DNA from: Pseudobacteriovorax antillogorgiicola
Lineage (GTDB): Bacteria > Bdellovibrionota_B > Oligoflexia > Oligoflexales > CAIYRB01
Direction of reading: 5' to 3'
Assembly (NCBI GenBank): GCA_945862295.1
Contig: CAMAXT010000018.1
Location: 1-38,594, forward strand
DNA: 38,594 bases
Shown: positions 23,908 to 32,703 of the stretch, in pieces
Numbering within the stretch: the first letter of the stretch is position 1
Layout: the number at the start of each line of letters is the position of its first letter
Program-made: the position numbers and the translations under genes
Notes under the pieces: model-generated
Told to the model about the DNA's origin: nothing
The model's database searches: none
What the model saw: the letters and a program-made list of their open reading frames with translations, nothing else

Positions 23908-24147
23908 ATGAATAGCTGGAAAATTATGGATGAATACGAATTGCTTGAAATGACGGCTGAAGAGTTCAAGCCGTTTTTTGCAGAACACCATCCACGTATT
24001 TTTGGTAATGGCTTTAGTTGCATGCCTGACGATTATCTTTCGGAAGATGAAAAAGGTGCACAAAAGAAACACGCACTTCATCGCGATTTTGACCTTAACA
24101 GGGGTGTTCTGACTGACATAGTTTTAGAGCTTATCATTGTAGTCTAA
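23908..24147 (+). CDS. hypothetical acidic protein
   Basis: 79 residues starting at the ATG at 23908-23910. The open frame continues upstream through the tRNA, so that part cannot be coding. The protein is acidic and aromatic (MDEYELLEMTAEEFKPFFAE, GFSCMPDDYLSEDEKGA) with a hydrophobic end LTDIVLELIIVV. No signal peptide and no recognised family. AAAGAGA upstream is a weak ribosome binding site. Codon use resembles its neighbours. It may be a real lineage-specific gene, but the evidence is only the open frame and composition. Confidence 0.45.
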   Translation: MNSWKIMDEYELLEMTAEEFKPFFAEHHPRIFGNGFSCMPDDYLSEDEKGAQKKHALHRDFDLNRGVLTDIVLELIIVV

Positions 24148-24226
24148 CTCTAAATAAAAGTTTAGATGGCAAGTTGAGTGTTGGCTTAATTTATTGTTGT
24201 TTTAATGAAATTGAATAATTAAACTC

Positions 24227-26053
24227 ATGTTACGATCAAGACCAGATATGGATATTTGCGGAGTGAAGCTGGTGAAGGATAAGACGGCTTCGACAAACAC
24301 CAAACGTTTTTCTTCAAATGCGTCCCTGGTGCGACATTATCTTAATCCGGAAACCCCATCTATCGTTGTTGCTTTGATTTGTTCGATGCTACTTGGCGTG
24401 GTGTCGGCGATAGTTGCGGCTTTGGTTGGACCGGCGTTGCAGATTATTTCGGCGGCAAGGGATGCAGAGTTTACGACGACTCAGTTACTTGGGGCAGACC
24501 ATGCTGAGTATTTAAAGATACTCGTGACGAAAGATACATTTACTGCCGAGTATTTGTTGTCGATTGTACCGATGATGCTTATAGCAGTATCTTGTGTAAA
24601 GGCTCTTGTTAGTTTGATTCAGTGGTATTTGTGGGAGAAAACTGGAGAGAAAACGGCACTGGCTGTTCGTAGCGATGTGGTGCAACGATACTTATATCTG
24701 GATCCTATGATGCGTAAAGCAGATAAGGCGGTTCAGGTTGAGGCGGATCTGTCTTCGACGATTAGTAACGATGTGAGAATGCTTAGAGAGTACATTGTTC
24801 ACTTTTATGGCGGTGTTCCGCGCGAATTTTTTTCTATTTTGACACTCGCGATGACTCTTGCTTTTCTTTCACCAAAACTTTTTTTGATATTTGTCGTTGG
24901 AGTTTTGCCGGCGGCGGCAGTTATATCACGTCTGGGAAAAAAACTGAGAAAACGTGCCACGAAAGTTTTGCTCGATTTTTCTGTATTAGCTGAGTGGATT
25001 CAGCAGCGTCTTCTTGGGATTGAAACGATCAAGCACTACCGGACAGAATCCTTAGAAATCTGTAAAATGAAGCAGCTTTCAAATCAGTTGCATCAAGGCT
25101 TTTTGAAAGCTTCTAACGTAAAGGCACGTACGTCACCAATGCTTCAGGCTGTGGCGGTTACCTCCTTGGGAATCGTTTTGATTGTTGCGTTAGGAGATGT
25201 AGCAAGTGGCGAGACGACGGGTGCTGTTCAGCTTTCTTTTTTTGCGACACTTGCTCTTTTGTCCCAGTCAGTTGGCAAATTGGGGAAATATCTGAACACG
25301 AATAGAGAAGCTTCGAGTGCCATTGAGAGACTGAGATCGACGTTTAATTTTCTTGCCGACAATCATGCACTCGATATTTTGCCGACAGATACTCACTCGG
25401 GCAAAAAAACAATCATCTCTGTAAATGACGTTTGTGTTCGATATCCTGGTCAAAAGTTACAGGCGTTGAGAAACGTCAGTCATGATTTTGTTTCGGGGAA
25501 AATTTATTGTCTTGCTGGACCATCTGGTGCCGGCAAATCGACTTTATTGGGAGTGCTTTTAGGGATTGTTCGACCGGAATCGGGAAACGTGGTCCGCGAC
25601 ATTGCAACAAATCATCCATTTGCTCTTAGCTACCAGCCGCAAAAAGTTTTGTTGCTTCCCGGTACAGTTGGTGAAAATATTTCTTATCCATTTGTGGATT
25701 TTGATCCAAAAATGGTAGATGAATGCTTGCGAAGAGTAGGGATGTATGAGGTGATAGAGCGTCTACCAAAGGGCATTTATACTCCTTTGGGTACAGGAGG
25801 CGCGGGGCTATCCGGGGGGCAGGCTCAGCGCATCATGTTAGCTCGTCTTTGGTACCACAAATCGCCTCTTGTTTTTATCGACGAAGGGACCTCGGCGCTT
25901 GATCCCGTTATTGAGCAGCTTGTCTACACACTTCTGAAAGATCTACGAAATTTAGGATCAATGGTTATCTCGATCGCTCACCGCCGCTCGATGTTGCAAA
26001 TTGCTGATGAAGTTCTGACTTTGGAAGACGGCCGTCTAAAAAGTTTTAGCTAA
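24227..26053 (+). CDS. ABC exporter, fused permease and ATPase (MsbA-like architecture)
   Basis: 608 residues from the first ATG. A GTG at 24272 (residue 16) has GGAG eight bases upstream and may be the true start, giving 593 residues. The N-terminal half is a six-segment ABC transmembrane domain (IVVALICSMLLGVVSAIVAA, YLLSIVPMMLIAVSCVKALV). The ATPase half has Walker A AGPSGAGKST near residue 430, Q loop in SYQPQKVLLLPGTVGENI, signature LSGGQAQR near 528, Walker B LVFIDEGTSALD and H loop IAHRRS. DEGTSALD replaces the commoner DEPTSALD. It probably works as a homodimer in the inner membrane exporting lipid, peptide or another amphiphile. hemE follows 69 bases downstream. Confidence 0.92.
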   Translation: MLRSRPDMDICGVKLVKDKTASTNTKRFSSNASLVRHYLNPETPSIVVALICSMLLGVVSAIVAALVGPALQIISAARDAEFTTTQLLGADHAEYLKILVTKDTFTAEYLLSIVPMMLIAVSCVKALVSLIQWYLWEKTGEKTALAVRSDVVQRYLYLDPMMRKADKAVQVEADLSSTISNDVRMLREYIVHFYGGVPREFFSILTLAMTLAFLSPKLFLIFVVGVLPAAAVISRLGKKLRKRATKVLLDFSVLAEWIQQRLLGIETIKHYRTESLEICKMKQLSNQLHQGFLKASNVKARTSPMLQAVAVTSLGIVLIVALGDVASGETTGAVQLSFFATLALLSQSVGKLGKYLNTNREASSAIERLRSTFNFLADNHALDILPTDTHSGKKTIISVNDVCVRYPGQKLQALRNVSHDFVSGKIYCLAGPSGAGKSTLLGVLLGIVRPESGNVVRDIATNHPFALSYQPQKVLLLPGTVGENISYPFVDFDPKMVDECLRRVGMYEVIERLPKGIYTPLGTGGAGLSGGQAQRIMLARLWYHKSPLVFIDEGTSALDPVIEQLVYTLLKDLRNLGSMVISIAHRRSMLQIADEVLTLEDGRLKSFS

Positions 26054-26122
26054 TTTCCGACTACATTTTTCTCTACTGCATGCTAACATGCTAATCTCTA
26101 CGTCTAATAGGGAGCGACTTCT

Positions 26123-27172
26123 TTGGCTAGGTATTGCAATGATTTAATGGAGCGTGCGCTTAAAGGTGAAACCTTAAACCGTCCACCAGTATGGTTGATG
26201 CGCCAGGCCGGTCGTACAGATCCTGAATATAATAAGTTGAAAGAGGATGTGAAACTTACTCTTGAAGAGATGTTTTCAAATCCGGAAGTTGCGGCGAGAG
26301 TTTCTTTGTTGCCGAGAAAGCTCGGAATCGACGCAATTATTTTCTTTCAAGATATTCTGACTATTACAACTCCGATGGGCGCACCATTTCTTTTTCGCCC
26401 TGGTCCGGTCTTGGACAAGCCAATTCGCAGTATCGAACAGGTGAAGGCCTTGCGGACGTTTGACGTGGGCAAGAAGCTGGATTTTGTTCCAAAGACTTTG
26501 AAGCTGGTTCAGAAAGAACTAGATGGTGAGATGCCTGTCCTCGGCTTTGCCGGAGCACCGCTGACTCTCGCGGTTTTTTTGCTGCTTGGACAAAGCTTCG
26601 GTCCTGATTCCTCGCTCTTTAAAAAAGCTATGGCTGACGATCCAAAGCTGGTTTTGGCACTGGTTGATCGCTTAACAGATGTAACGATTGAATATCTTCT
26701 TATGCAGGCTGAAGCGGGCGTTTTGGCAGTGCAACTTTTTGAATCAGCCGCGCATCTGTTAACAATCGATCAATATAAGAAGTTTGCTCTACCGGCGCAG
26801 CAGAAGATATTCGCAGCGTTAAAAGGCAAAATACCGACTATCTGTTTCGCTCATAATTGGAACGACATCAAAACTCTTAGCGATGCAGGCGCAGACATTA
26901 TCAGTCTACCATCGACGGTATCGATCAAAGATGCGCGTAAAGTTTTGGGAGCTGGACAGATCGTTCAAGGGAACGTTTCCAATCATCTATTGGAGTCGGG
27001 GAGCAAGGCTGACATCAAAAAAGCTGTAAAAGAATGCTTAGTGTCTAGCGAGCGGCGCGGTCATGTGTTCAACCTTGATCACGGATTACTTCGAACGACG
27101 CCATTTGAAAACGTAAAATATATCGTCGAAGCTGTACATGAAGCTTGTGCAGAGCTTGGACCTGTTAAATAG
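26123..27172 (+). CDS. hemE: uroporphyrinogen decarboxylase
   Basis: 349 residues, the normal length. The TTG start has GGGAG nine bases upstream. Diagnostic motifs: RPPVWLMRQAGR (substrate carboxylate-binding Arg), the active-site Asp in IIFFQDILTI, GFAGAPLTLAVFLL, and near the end GHVFNLDHGLLRTTPFENV, equivalent to the family's GHIFNLGHGI.P.TP. It decarboxylates the four acetate groups of uroporphyrinogen III to coproporphyrinogen III in heme synthesis, in the cytoplasm. No other heme gene is in the window. The upstream ABC gene may be co-transcribed. Confidence 0.97.
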   Translation: MARYCNDLMERALKGETLNRPPVWLMRQAGRTDPEYNKLKEDVKLTLEEMFSNPEVAARVSLLPRKLGIDAIIFFQDILTITTPMGAPFLFRPGPVLDKPIRSIEQVKALRTFDVGKKLDFVPKTLKLVQKELDGEMPVLGFAGAPLTLAVFLLLGQSFGPDSSLFKKAMADDPKLVLALVDRLTDVTIEYLLMQAEAGVLAVQLFESAAHLLTIDQYKKFALPAQQKIFAALKGKIPTICFAHNWNDIKTLSDAGADIISLPSTVSIKDARKVLGAGQIVQGNVSNHLLESGSKADIKKAVKECLVSSERRGHVFNLDHGLLRTTPFENVKYIVEAVHEACAELGPVK

Positions 27173-27178
27173 ACCTGC

Positions 27179-27417
27179 TTAAAAATGGTGTTCCTGTTGG
27201 GTAGGTAATCGATAATATATACAGCCGACAGCGCCGTCCACCGAACAAGGATCAATGCCTCCGCCGCCATATATAAAATCCAGATCCTGGAAATGTTGTT
27301 GTTATATCCCAACTGCCGCGATCTGTGATCGTTCCGGTTCTGCCACTTATTGTAAGTGTGTTCATCTTTGATTGGTCGTTTGCCAAAAGTCCGGCGTGAG
27401 AATTTATTCTTACTCAT
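27179..27417 (-). pseudogene. decayed Tat-signal protein gene
   Basis: The ATG at 27415-27417 begins MSKNKFSRRTFGKRP, a recognisable twin-arginine (SRRTFxK) start, but the following frame becomes basic and meaningless and runs into hemE. Protein-like sequence continues in the second frame (LTISGRTGTITDRGSWDIT, then TFPGSGF) and then in the third (IYGGGGIDPCSVDGAVGC, then IYYRLPTQQEHHF), stopping at TAA 27179-27181, seven bases past the hemE stop on the opposite strand. At least two frameshifts and a large internal deletion are implied. It follows the cytochrome-like pseudogene on the same strand. In intact operons of that family a Tat-exported partner gene (DUF1501/DUF1552 type) is common; identity here is inferred. 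Confidence 0.5.
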
Positions 27418-27455
27418 GAGCCCCTACCCTTCTATCGAAAGTGTCAAACTTAATT

Positions 27456-28679
27456 TCAGTACGTATATAATTCTGGATCTTGGCACATCGCAATGCAGTA
27501 GAGGACATAGTTGTCTTTTAGACCAGCTACATACTCATTGGAAGAAGGAGCTAATCCGGCTTTCGTGAGTTCGGAAAGATTCTCGGTAATAATTGTTCTA
27601 TAAGTCATAACCTGCGGAAAGGTCCCCGCTGGATGCTTATATCTCAAAGAGAGCGGTCGCAAAGTTATTGAGATTTTCTATAGTCGGAACACCTGCCGCG
27701 CGAATAAGTTTAGAGGTTTGCGGAGCGGTGGCGAGTTTATTGTTTTCTACTGTTACTATATGGGTGCAGGCATCAGCTAAGAAGCCTCTGAGTGAACGAG
27801 TATAGCTTAATGATAGGTTGGGTACTTCGCTGACATTGACTTCGGGTGTAGTTAACAGTGAAATCTCTAATTATCGGCCAAAGCTTTTTGCCAGAGGCAA
27901 CGAATTTTTCAGTAACTGGGGCGAGGATGGTTTCTTCTTCGTAAGTCGTCATCTCTCGGCCGACTGCAAAATGAAACGCTCTTTTAACTGCGCATTCGTT
28001 GAAGTCAGGCAGGCTTGACATGATGAGTGCTAACCCGCGGGTGTCCGCGTCTTCCTTGCCTGCAAGGCGGCCTACTGAGCTCACTGCAGCAGATGGATCG
28101 TAGTAGAAGTTACTGTCGTTACCTAGGTTTGGCCAACGACCAAAAAACTGTGAAAGTGGTTCGAGCGTCGCATGACAGCTCTGACAGTAAGGCATCCGAA
28201 TAAGTTCTGCTTCTTCGCTCGGAATGACTTTGATGCCGTCTGGTACGGTGAAGGATCGGCACATGAAAGCATCCATGACTCTGTTTGCTTTCGCGCGCCA
28301 GCCATTGGTGACGCGGTGGAGAGCCACTGTTGTTAAAACACCAGCGTGCAGTGGACCGCGATCGATCCATTTGTAGTTTTTGTCTTCGATTCTGACTTTG
28401 GCAACAGCCGGTTCGGTGCTGAGAGTCGGATAGCTTCCTGGAGGTAAAACTCTATTCCAGAAGTTAAAATATTTTTTTAAGGTGTGAATTATGGTTGGGT
28501 TAGCTACGCCTTCTTTTGATCTCAGGACTTCGTCGTAGCTTTTATCTTCGGCGACGATCTTTGCGATCATCATGCCCGGCTCCATAGCGAATGATTCTGC
28601 AGTTGCTAGGCGGTATGGGTCCCGCATAACAGATTGGTCTTCAGATTCGTTGAAGCATAGAGAGGGGTCTCGACCCGCC
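27456..28679 (-). pseudogene. frameshifted, 5'-truncated c-type-cytochrome-like gene (DUF1588/DUF1585-like)
   Basis: The open part (28679 to ~27870) has CFNESEDQSVMRDPYRLA, then DKSYDEVLRSKEGVANPTI, a heme-type CQSCH in MPYCQSCHATLEP, and DFNECAVKRAFHFAVGRE. This is the layout of the DUF1592/DUF1588/DUF1585 planctomycete-type cytochrome proteins. At LWPIIRDFT the likely protein shifts frame to ISLLTTPEVNVSEV and runs to FATALFEI. It shifts again to KHPAGTFPQVMTYRTII and ends AMCQDPELYTY at 27456. There is no signal peptide: an in-frame TAG (28680-28682) sits just upstream of the conserved part. Two frameshifts plus loss of the 5' end indicate a dead gene. It lies just after the etf terminator on the same strand. 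Confidence 0.7.
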
Positions 28680-28693
28680 TAGGCTTTAACAAA

Positions 28694-28733
28694 TAAAAAA
28701 AGCAGTACCACATCGCTGCGGTACTGCTTTTTA
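28694..28733 (-). terminator. terminator after etfA (works in both directions)
   Basis: Stem AGCAGTACC/GGTACTGCT with a 10-base loop, flanked by A and T runs on both sides. It ends the minus-strand etf transcript 10 bases past the etfA stop. Confidence 0.88.
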
Positions 28734-28742
28734 TTTTAAGGA

Positions 28743-29714
28743 TTAAGAAAGTAGTTTCTTAAATTTTTCTGTCAGTTCGGGAACGACTTTAAACAAGTCA
28801 CCAACGATGCCGTATGTCGCAACTTTGAAAATGGGCGCTTCTGGATCAGTGTTGACGGCAACGATTACTTTTGACGTCCGCATACCTGCCATGTGTTGAA
28901 TAGATCCACTGATGCCGCAAGCGATATAGAGGCTAGGGTTGACCGTTTTACCAGTCTGTCCGACTTGCATATCATGCGATGCGTAACCAGAGTCAACAGC
29001 GGCGCGAGACGCACCGACGGTTGCGCCGATGACGTCTGAACACGCGTGTAGAATCTTGAAGTTCTCGGCGTTACCAAGTGCGCGTCCACCAGAGATAATG
29101 ACATGAGCTTCGGTAAGGTCAGCTTTTTCGCTTTTGCCTTTGCGGACTTCGATGGTCTTGATGCGGCTGCCGGAAACAGCAGAAACAGTAAGTTTAGAAA
29201 CGTTCGCAGCACCGGCACCAGTGTTTTCTGCCTTGAAAACATTTGGGCGAATCGTGACAAATTGAACAGGAGCATTTTGCAATGCGACATTCGCCAGGCA
29301 TTTACCTGCGTACATCGGCTTAATGCCTTGGACGTTGTTACCATTCATAGAAATTTCTACGAGGTCTGTCGCGATAGCGCCATCAAACCGCGCAGCCAAA
29401 CGTGGAAAAATATCGCGTCCCATCGGTGATGCTGTACCGACAACAACCTTAGCGCCGTGGCCTTTGATTGCTGCTTCGACAGCTGCACAATAGTTAGCTG
29501 GATTGTAATTTTTAAAGTCACTGCCATCGACGACATGTACTGTGTCGCACCCAAAGCCTTTAGCCTGTGCTGCTAGACTTTCTACACCACTGCCAACGAT
29601 AACAGCTGCGCAGTCAGCGGCACTGCCAGCTAACTTTGCACCGATTGTCAGTGCTTCAAATGCGGAGGACTTGATTTTGCCATCGCGCTGCTCAATAAAA
29701 ACTAAAACTTTCAT
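28743..29714 (-). CDS. etfA: electron transfer flavoprotein, alpha subunit
   Basis: 323 residues. The C-terminal FAD-binding domain is clear: IISGGRALGNAENFKIL, then VGASRAAVDSGY, GQTGKTVNPSLYIACGISGS, QHMAGMRTSKVIVAVN and DPEAPIFKVATYGIVGD. The N-terminal part is the alpha/beta domain that pairs with EtfB. The heterodimer carries electrons from acyl-CoA and similar dehydrogenases to ETF-quinone oxidoreductase. It starts 11 bases after the etfB stop, with GGAGG before the ATG. The canonical bacterial order etfB-etfA is kept. No acyl-CoA dehydrogenase lies beside it. Confidence 0.97.
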   Translation of the reverse strand: MKVLVFIEQRDGKIKSSAFEALTIGAKLAGSAADCAAVIVGSGVESLAAQAKGFGCDTVHVVDGSDFKNYNPANYCAAVEAAIKGHGAKVVVGTASPMGRDIFPRLAARFDGAIATDLVEISMNGNNVQGIKPMYAGKCLANVALQNAPVQFVTIRPNVFKAENTGAGAANVSKLTVSAVSGSRIKTIEVRKGKSEKADLTEAHVIISGGRALGNAENFKILHACSDVIGATVGASRAAVDSGYASHDMQVGQTGKTVNPSLYIACGISGSIQHMAGMRTSKVIVAVNTDPEAPIFKVATYGIVGDLFKVVPELTEKFKKLLS

Positions 29715-29725
29715 GGCGATCCTCC

Positions 29726-30517
29726 TTAAATGATTTTTGCTTCTTCGCGAAGCAGTTTAACAACTTTTTCGACCATGACGCTGACATCTTCATCTTTGAA
29801 GACTTTGCCCGCTGGTTTTTCAGGCGGGTTGCGATAACCAGTGATGACGCTTTTTATGCCTGATTTCAAAGCTCCTGCATCTACACCAATGTCACCAGGT
29901 TTTTTGAGGTCGAAAGGTTTTTTCTTGGCTTTCATGATGCCAGGAAGAGACGCATAACGGGGCGTGTTGAGTGACTTGTTTGCGCCAAATACAGCTGGCA
30001 ACTCGACGTCGTAAACTTCAACCTGTCCGCCTTCGACTTCGCGCTCAACGCGAGCTGTTTTGCCGTTTAAAGCGAAACTAGATAGGACGTTTACGTGAGG
30101 CCAATTCATAAGTTCGGCTACCATGATACCGACATGCATGTTGTCGTCGTCGATTGCTTGCTTACCGCAGAAAATCAGTTCAGCATTTTCGCTCTTTGCT
30201 GCTGCTGCGAGAACCTTCGCGATCGTCAGTGAGTCGGCGTTTTCCAGACCTTCATTGTTGATGAGCAACCCACGGTCGGCGCCCATCGCTAAACCTTTAA
30301 CGATCAATTCTTTGATTGAATCGTTACCAAAGCTGCAGATGACTACCTCGCCAGCGCCAGCTTTTTCTTTGATCTTCAGTGCTTCTTCAATCGCAAACTC
30401 ATCGTATGGATTGATGATGTACTTAACATCACCGGATTCGATTTTGCTGCCATCACCACTGATTTTTATTTTTGTTTCAGTGTCAGGTGTTTGTTTCAAT
30501 AATACGAGGATTTTCAA
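29726..30517 (-). CDS. etfB: electron transfer flavoprotein, beta subunit
   Basis: 263 residues. MKILVLLKQTPDTETKIKI is the typical EtfB N-terminus, followed by INPYDEFAIEEALKIKE, the AMP-binding region GADRGLLINN and FCGKQAIDDDNMHVG, and LPAVFGANKSLNTPRYASLP, the EtfB recognition-loop signature. The start is TTG with a strong GGAGG seven bases upstream. The beta subunit binds AMP and docks partner dehydrogenases. First gene of etfB-etfA. Confidence 0.97.
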   Translation of the reverse strand: MKILVLLKQTPDTETKIKISGDGSKIESGDVKYIINPYDEFAIEEALKIKEKAGAGEVVICSFGNDSIKELIVKGLAMGADRGLLINNEGLENADSLTIAKVLAAAAKSENAELIFCGKQAIDDDNMHVGIMVAELMNWPHVNVLSSFALNGKTARVEREVEGGQVEVYDVELPAVFGANKSLNTPRYASLPGIMKAKKKPFDLKKPGDIGVDAGALKSGIKSVITGYRNPPEKPAGKVFKDEDVSVMVEKVVKLLREEAKII

Positions 30518-30625
30518 GGCTGTGCCTCCATGAGAAATGAAACCTAGACTGCTATGTACTGCAGAAACGGAAGGTTACCAATCTGGTTCGCGTCTGGCAA
30601 GGCAGAGTGAATTGGGAAGAGATTT

Positions 30626-31792
30626 TTATGGTCTAGCGGTATTTCGGCGTAGCTCGACCATAGCCGCCTTTACCCCAGCCCCAAAATCGAAGCTGTGGCC
30701 ATTGTCGGCTAGAACAAATTCTAACGCGCTCAAACCGTTTATCAGGTCAAAAACGCTAACAAATCCAAGATGAGAATAGCGGATCACTTTGCCTTTGAGT
30801 TGGTCTTGGCCACCAGCAAAAAAAGCCTGATACCGGCGACGCAATTCCTTTACGACCTTACTACCATCGACTCCGTCTGGCATGCACATGGTCGTGAGGC
30901 TATTTGACGGACTTTCAGGGCAATAGAGTTTTAACTGAATAGCTTTAGCGAAGGCTCTTGATGCCCGTGCCATACGGTCATGATGTTTATAGAGTTCGTT
31001 CAACCCTGATTCGTTCATCATCTTAAGTGCTGCGTGTAGGCCAAGCGTCAAAGTTGATGCTGGTGTCCAAGCTGAACGGCCTTCGGCTTGACCTTTGCGT
31101 TCTCTCGCGAGGTCGAAATAGAATCTAGGTCGTGCACTGAGATTTCCCCATGCCCGGTCTGATAGAGATATGAATGCAAGACCCGGCGGCAATCCAAAGC
31201 CTTTTTGACTGCCTGCAACAACGGCGTCGATTTCCCAGTCATCCATTCGCATCTCGTGGGCGCAGAGTGAAGAGATGCAGTCGACGATGATCAGTCCTTT
31301 AAAATTTTTTCGAATCTCAGGTACCAAGGTTTCGATGCGGTAATAAGCACCTGTCGATGTTTCGTTTGCCTGTAAAAATAAGGCTTTCGTCTGTCCTTGT
31401 TTTTGAATGAGATCTAAGAGGTCGCTAGCTTTAGGCGACTGCCCCCAACTTAGATTTAAAACAGAAACCTCGCAGCCGTAGCCTCGGTTTAATTTCTCCC
31501 AGCGTTCACCAAACTTACCGCCATTAACGACAACGACTTTGTCACCGGGCGCGGTCAGATTAACAACCGCTGCTTCAAGTCCACCGCTACCAGATGATGT
31601 CAGCATGATCGGAAGATTTTTCGATCCAAAAAGGGGAGCGAGCATGGCGGAACACTCGCGCGATATTTTATAAAACTCGTCACTGCGGTGATACATTGAT
31701 GTATCTGACATCGCTGTGAGGATTTGATCAGGCACCGGTGTAGGACCGGGGCAGAAGAGGCGATTTTGGGTAAACAGTTCTTTGTCGTTCAT
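30626..31792 (-). CDS. class V PLP-dependent aminotransferase (serine/alanine-glyoxylate type)
   Basis: 388 residues from the ATG at 31790-31792; a TTG nine bases earlier is possible. N-terminal LFCPGPTPVPDQILTAM and YHRSDEFYKI, then MLTSSGSGGLEAAV and VNGGKFGERW, are typical of the alanine-glyoxylate/serine-pyruvate family. The PLP lysine is in GSQKGFGLPPGL, preceded by the PLP-binding Asp in IIVDCISSLC. The reaction may be glyoxylate/pyruvate transamination or phosphoserine-type; sequence alone does not decide. There is no good ribosome binding site before either start; instead a palindrome overlaps this position. Its stop is 108 bases upstream of etfB on the same strand, so read-through into etf is possible. 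Confidence 0.9.
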   Translation of the reverse strand: MNDKELFTQNRLFCPGPTPVPDQILTAMSDTSMYHRSDEFYKISRECSAMLAPLFGSKNLPIMLTSSGSGGLEAAVVNLTAPGDKVVVVNGGKFGERWEKLNRGYGCEVSVLNLSWGQSPKASDLLDLIQKQGQTKALFLQANETSTGAYYRIETLVPEIRKNFKGLIIVDCISSLCAHEMRMDDWEIDAVVAGSQKGFGLPPGLAFISLSDRAWGNLSARPRFYFDLARERKGQAEGRSAWTPASTLTLGLHAALKMMNESGLNELYKHHDRMARASRAFAKAIQLKLYCPESPSNSLTTMCMPDGVDGSKVVKELRRRYQAFFAGGQDQLKGKVIRYSHLGFVSVFDLINGLSALEFVLADNGHSFDFGAGVKAAMVELRRNTARP

Positions 31793-31795
31793 GAC

Positions 31796-31808
31796 ATACA
31801 AAATGTAT
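31796..31808. promoter_or_regulatory. palindrome at the aminotransferase start
   Basis: ATACA-AAA-TGTAT, directly upstream of the ATG and covering the alternative TTG. It sits where a Shine-Dalgarno would be, and none is present, so this may be a leaderless or repressor-controlled start. Confidence 0.35.
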
Positions 31809-32054
31809 CAAGTGGATGGGATTGACAACGGAAATTAACGGACTCAGCCTGGTAAATAAGAAACGAATATTATTGCTTATTTTTTCCGCTAGTCGGTGTC
31901 AAGCGCGGCCCATTCCATAAATTCGAAATACTTTGGAACTTCCCTAGTTGCGGTGATATACGGTTCCCTCTAACGCGCCAGCTGCATAAGCTAGGCACCG
32001 GGTAACACAGTGTAAAACGCTGTTCACAGACATCGGAACCCTGACTTGCTGTTA

Positions 32055-32696
32055 ATGGTATTTAGCATCGTCGTTCTCTGGCTTGCTCCAGTGTTCTATT
32101 ACCTGGCTAATCGGTATGCTCAAATCCATAAAATGATCGAACGCATCCTCCTCATAGCACTCTCTGCTGTGGTGGTTCTCAGTATTCTTCCTGATAGTTT
32201 CCGCGTTACTGGATGGTGGTCGATCGCCTTTGCCGCCTTTGGCATGTTGGTGCCGAGTTTGGTAGAGCGCGCTTGGCATGGGTTTGCCGATACCATTCAT
32301 TGGGTGCCACTCGCACTTGGTACGGTTGGACTAGCTCTACACGCATCTCTTGACGGCGCCGCCTTTGTTTCGCCAGATCATTTCCATCAGCACCATCATT
32401 TCCTACCGATGGCTGTGGTCGTCCATAGATTTTTCGAAGGTATGTTCATTTGGTGGATGTTAAGGCCAAGAGTTGGTGTTCTTTGGACCTCATCTGTATT
32501 GGCATTTATTACGGTTTTCACGTTTATCGGCTACTTCGCTGGCGATGTGTACTTTCACAACCTTGAAGAAGATGTTGCATACGGCGTCTTTCAAGCGATC
32601 GTTGCCGGTAGCCTTTTACACTTGGCTTTCGACCGTCATGATTTTAGTAAAAAAGATGATCACGGGCATGGCGATGGACATCATCATCATCACTGA
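32055..32696 (+). CDS. ZIP-like metal transporter with His-rich C-terminus
   Basis: 213 residues from the ATG at 32055; a TTG nine bases earlier is possible, and neither has a good ribosome binding site. About seven membrane segments. Two motifs recall ZIP metal-site helices: HASLDGAAF (family HSxxDGxA) and VVHRFFEGMF (family HExxEG), with the second Glu/His partly changed. A His-rich loop DHFHQHHHF and a C-terminal tail DHGHGDGHHHHH would bind zinc or another divalent metal. It probably moves divalent metal across the inner membrane, though it is shorter than most ZIPs. The 250-base gap before it holds no gene; an imperfect palindrome ACAGTGT-AAA-ACGCTGT lies ~40 bases upstream. Confidence 0.7.
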   Translation: MVFSIVVLWLAPVFYYLANRYAQIHKMIERILLIALSAVVVLSILPDSFRVTGWWSIAFAAFGMLVPSLVERAWHGFADTIHWVPLALGTVGLALHASLDGAAFVSPDHFHQHHHFLPMAVVVHRFFEGMFIWWMLRPRVGVLWTSSVLAFITVFTFIGYFAGDVYFHNLEEDVAYGVFQAIVAGSLLHLAFDRHDFSKKDDHGHGDGHHHHH

Positions 32697-32703
32697 ACGT
32701 GCA

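Noticed and set aside
27079-27417. Intact 112-residue minus-strand protein overlapping the end of hemE
   Set aside because: Only its Tat-like first ~15 residues look real. The rest is antisense to hemE, while better protein-like sequence continues in the other frames, so it is treated as a broken gene.
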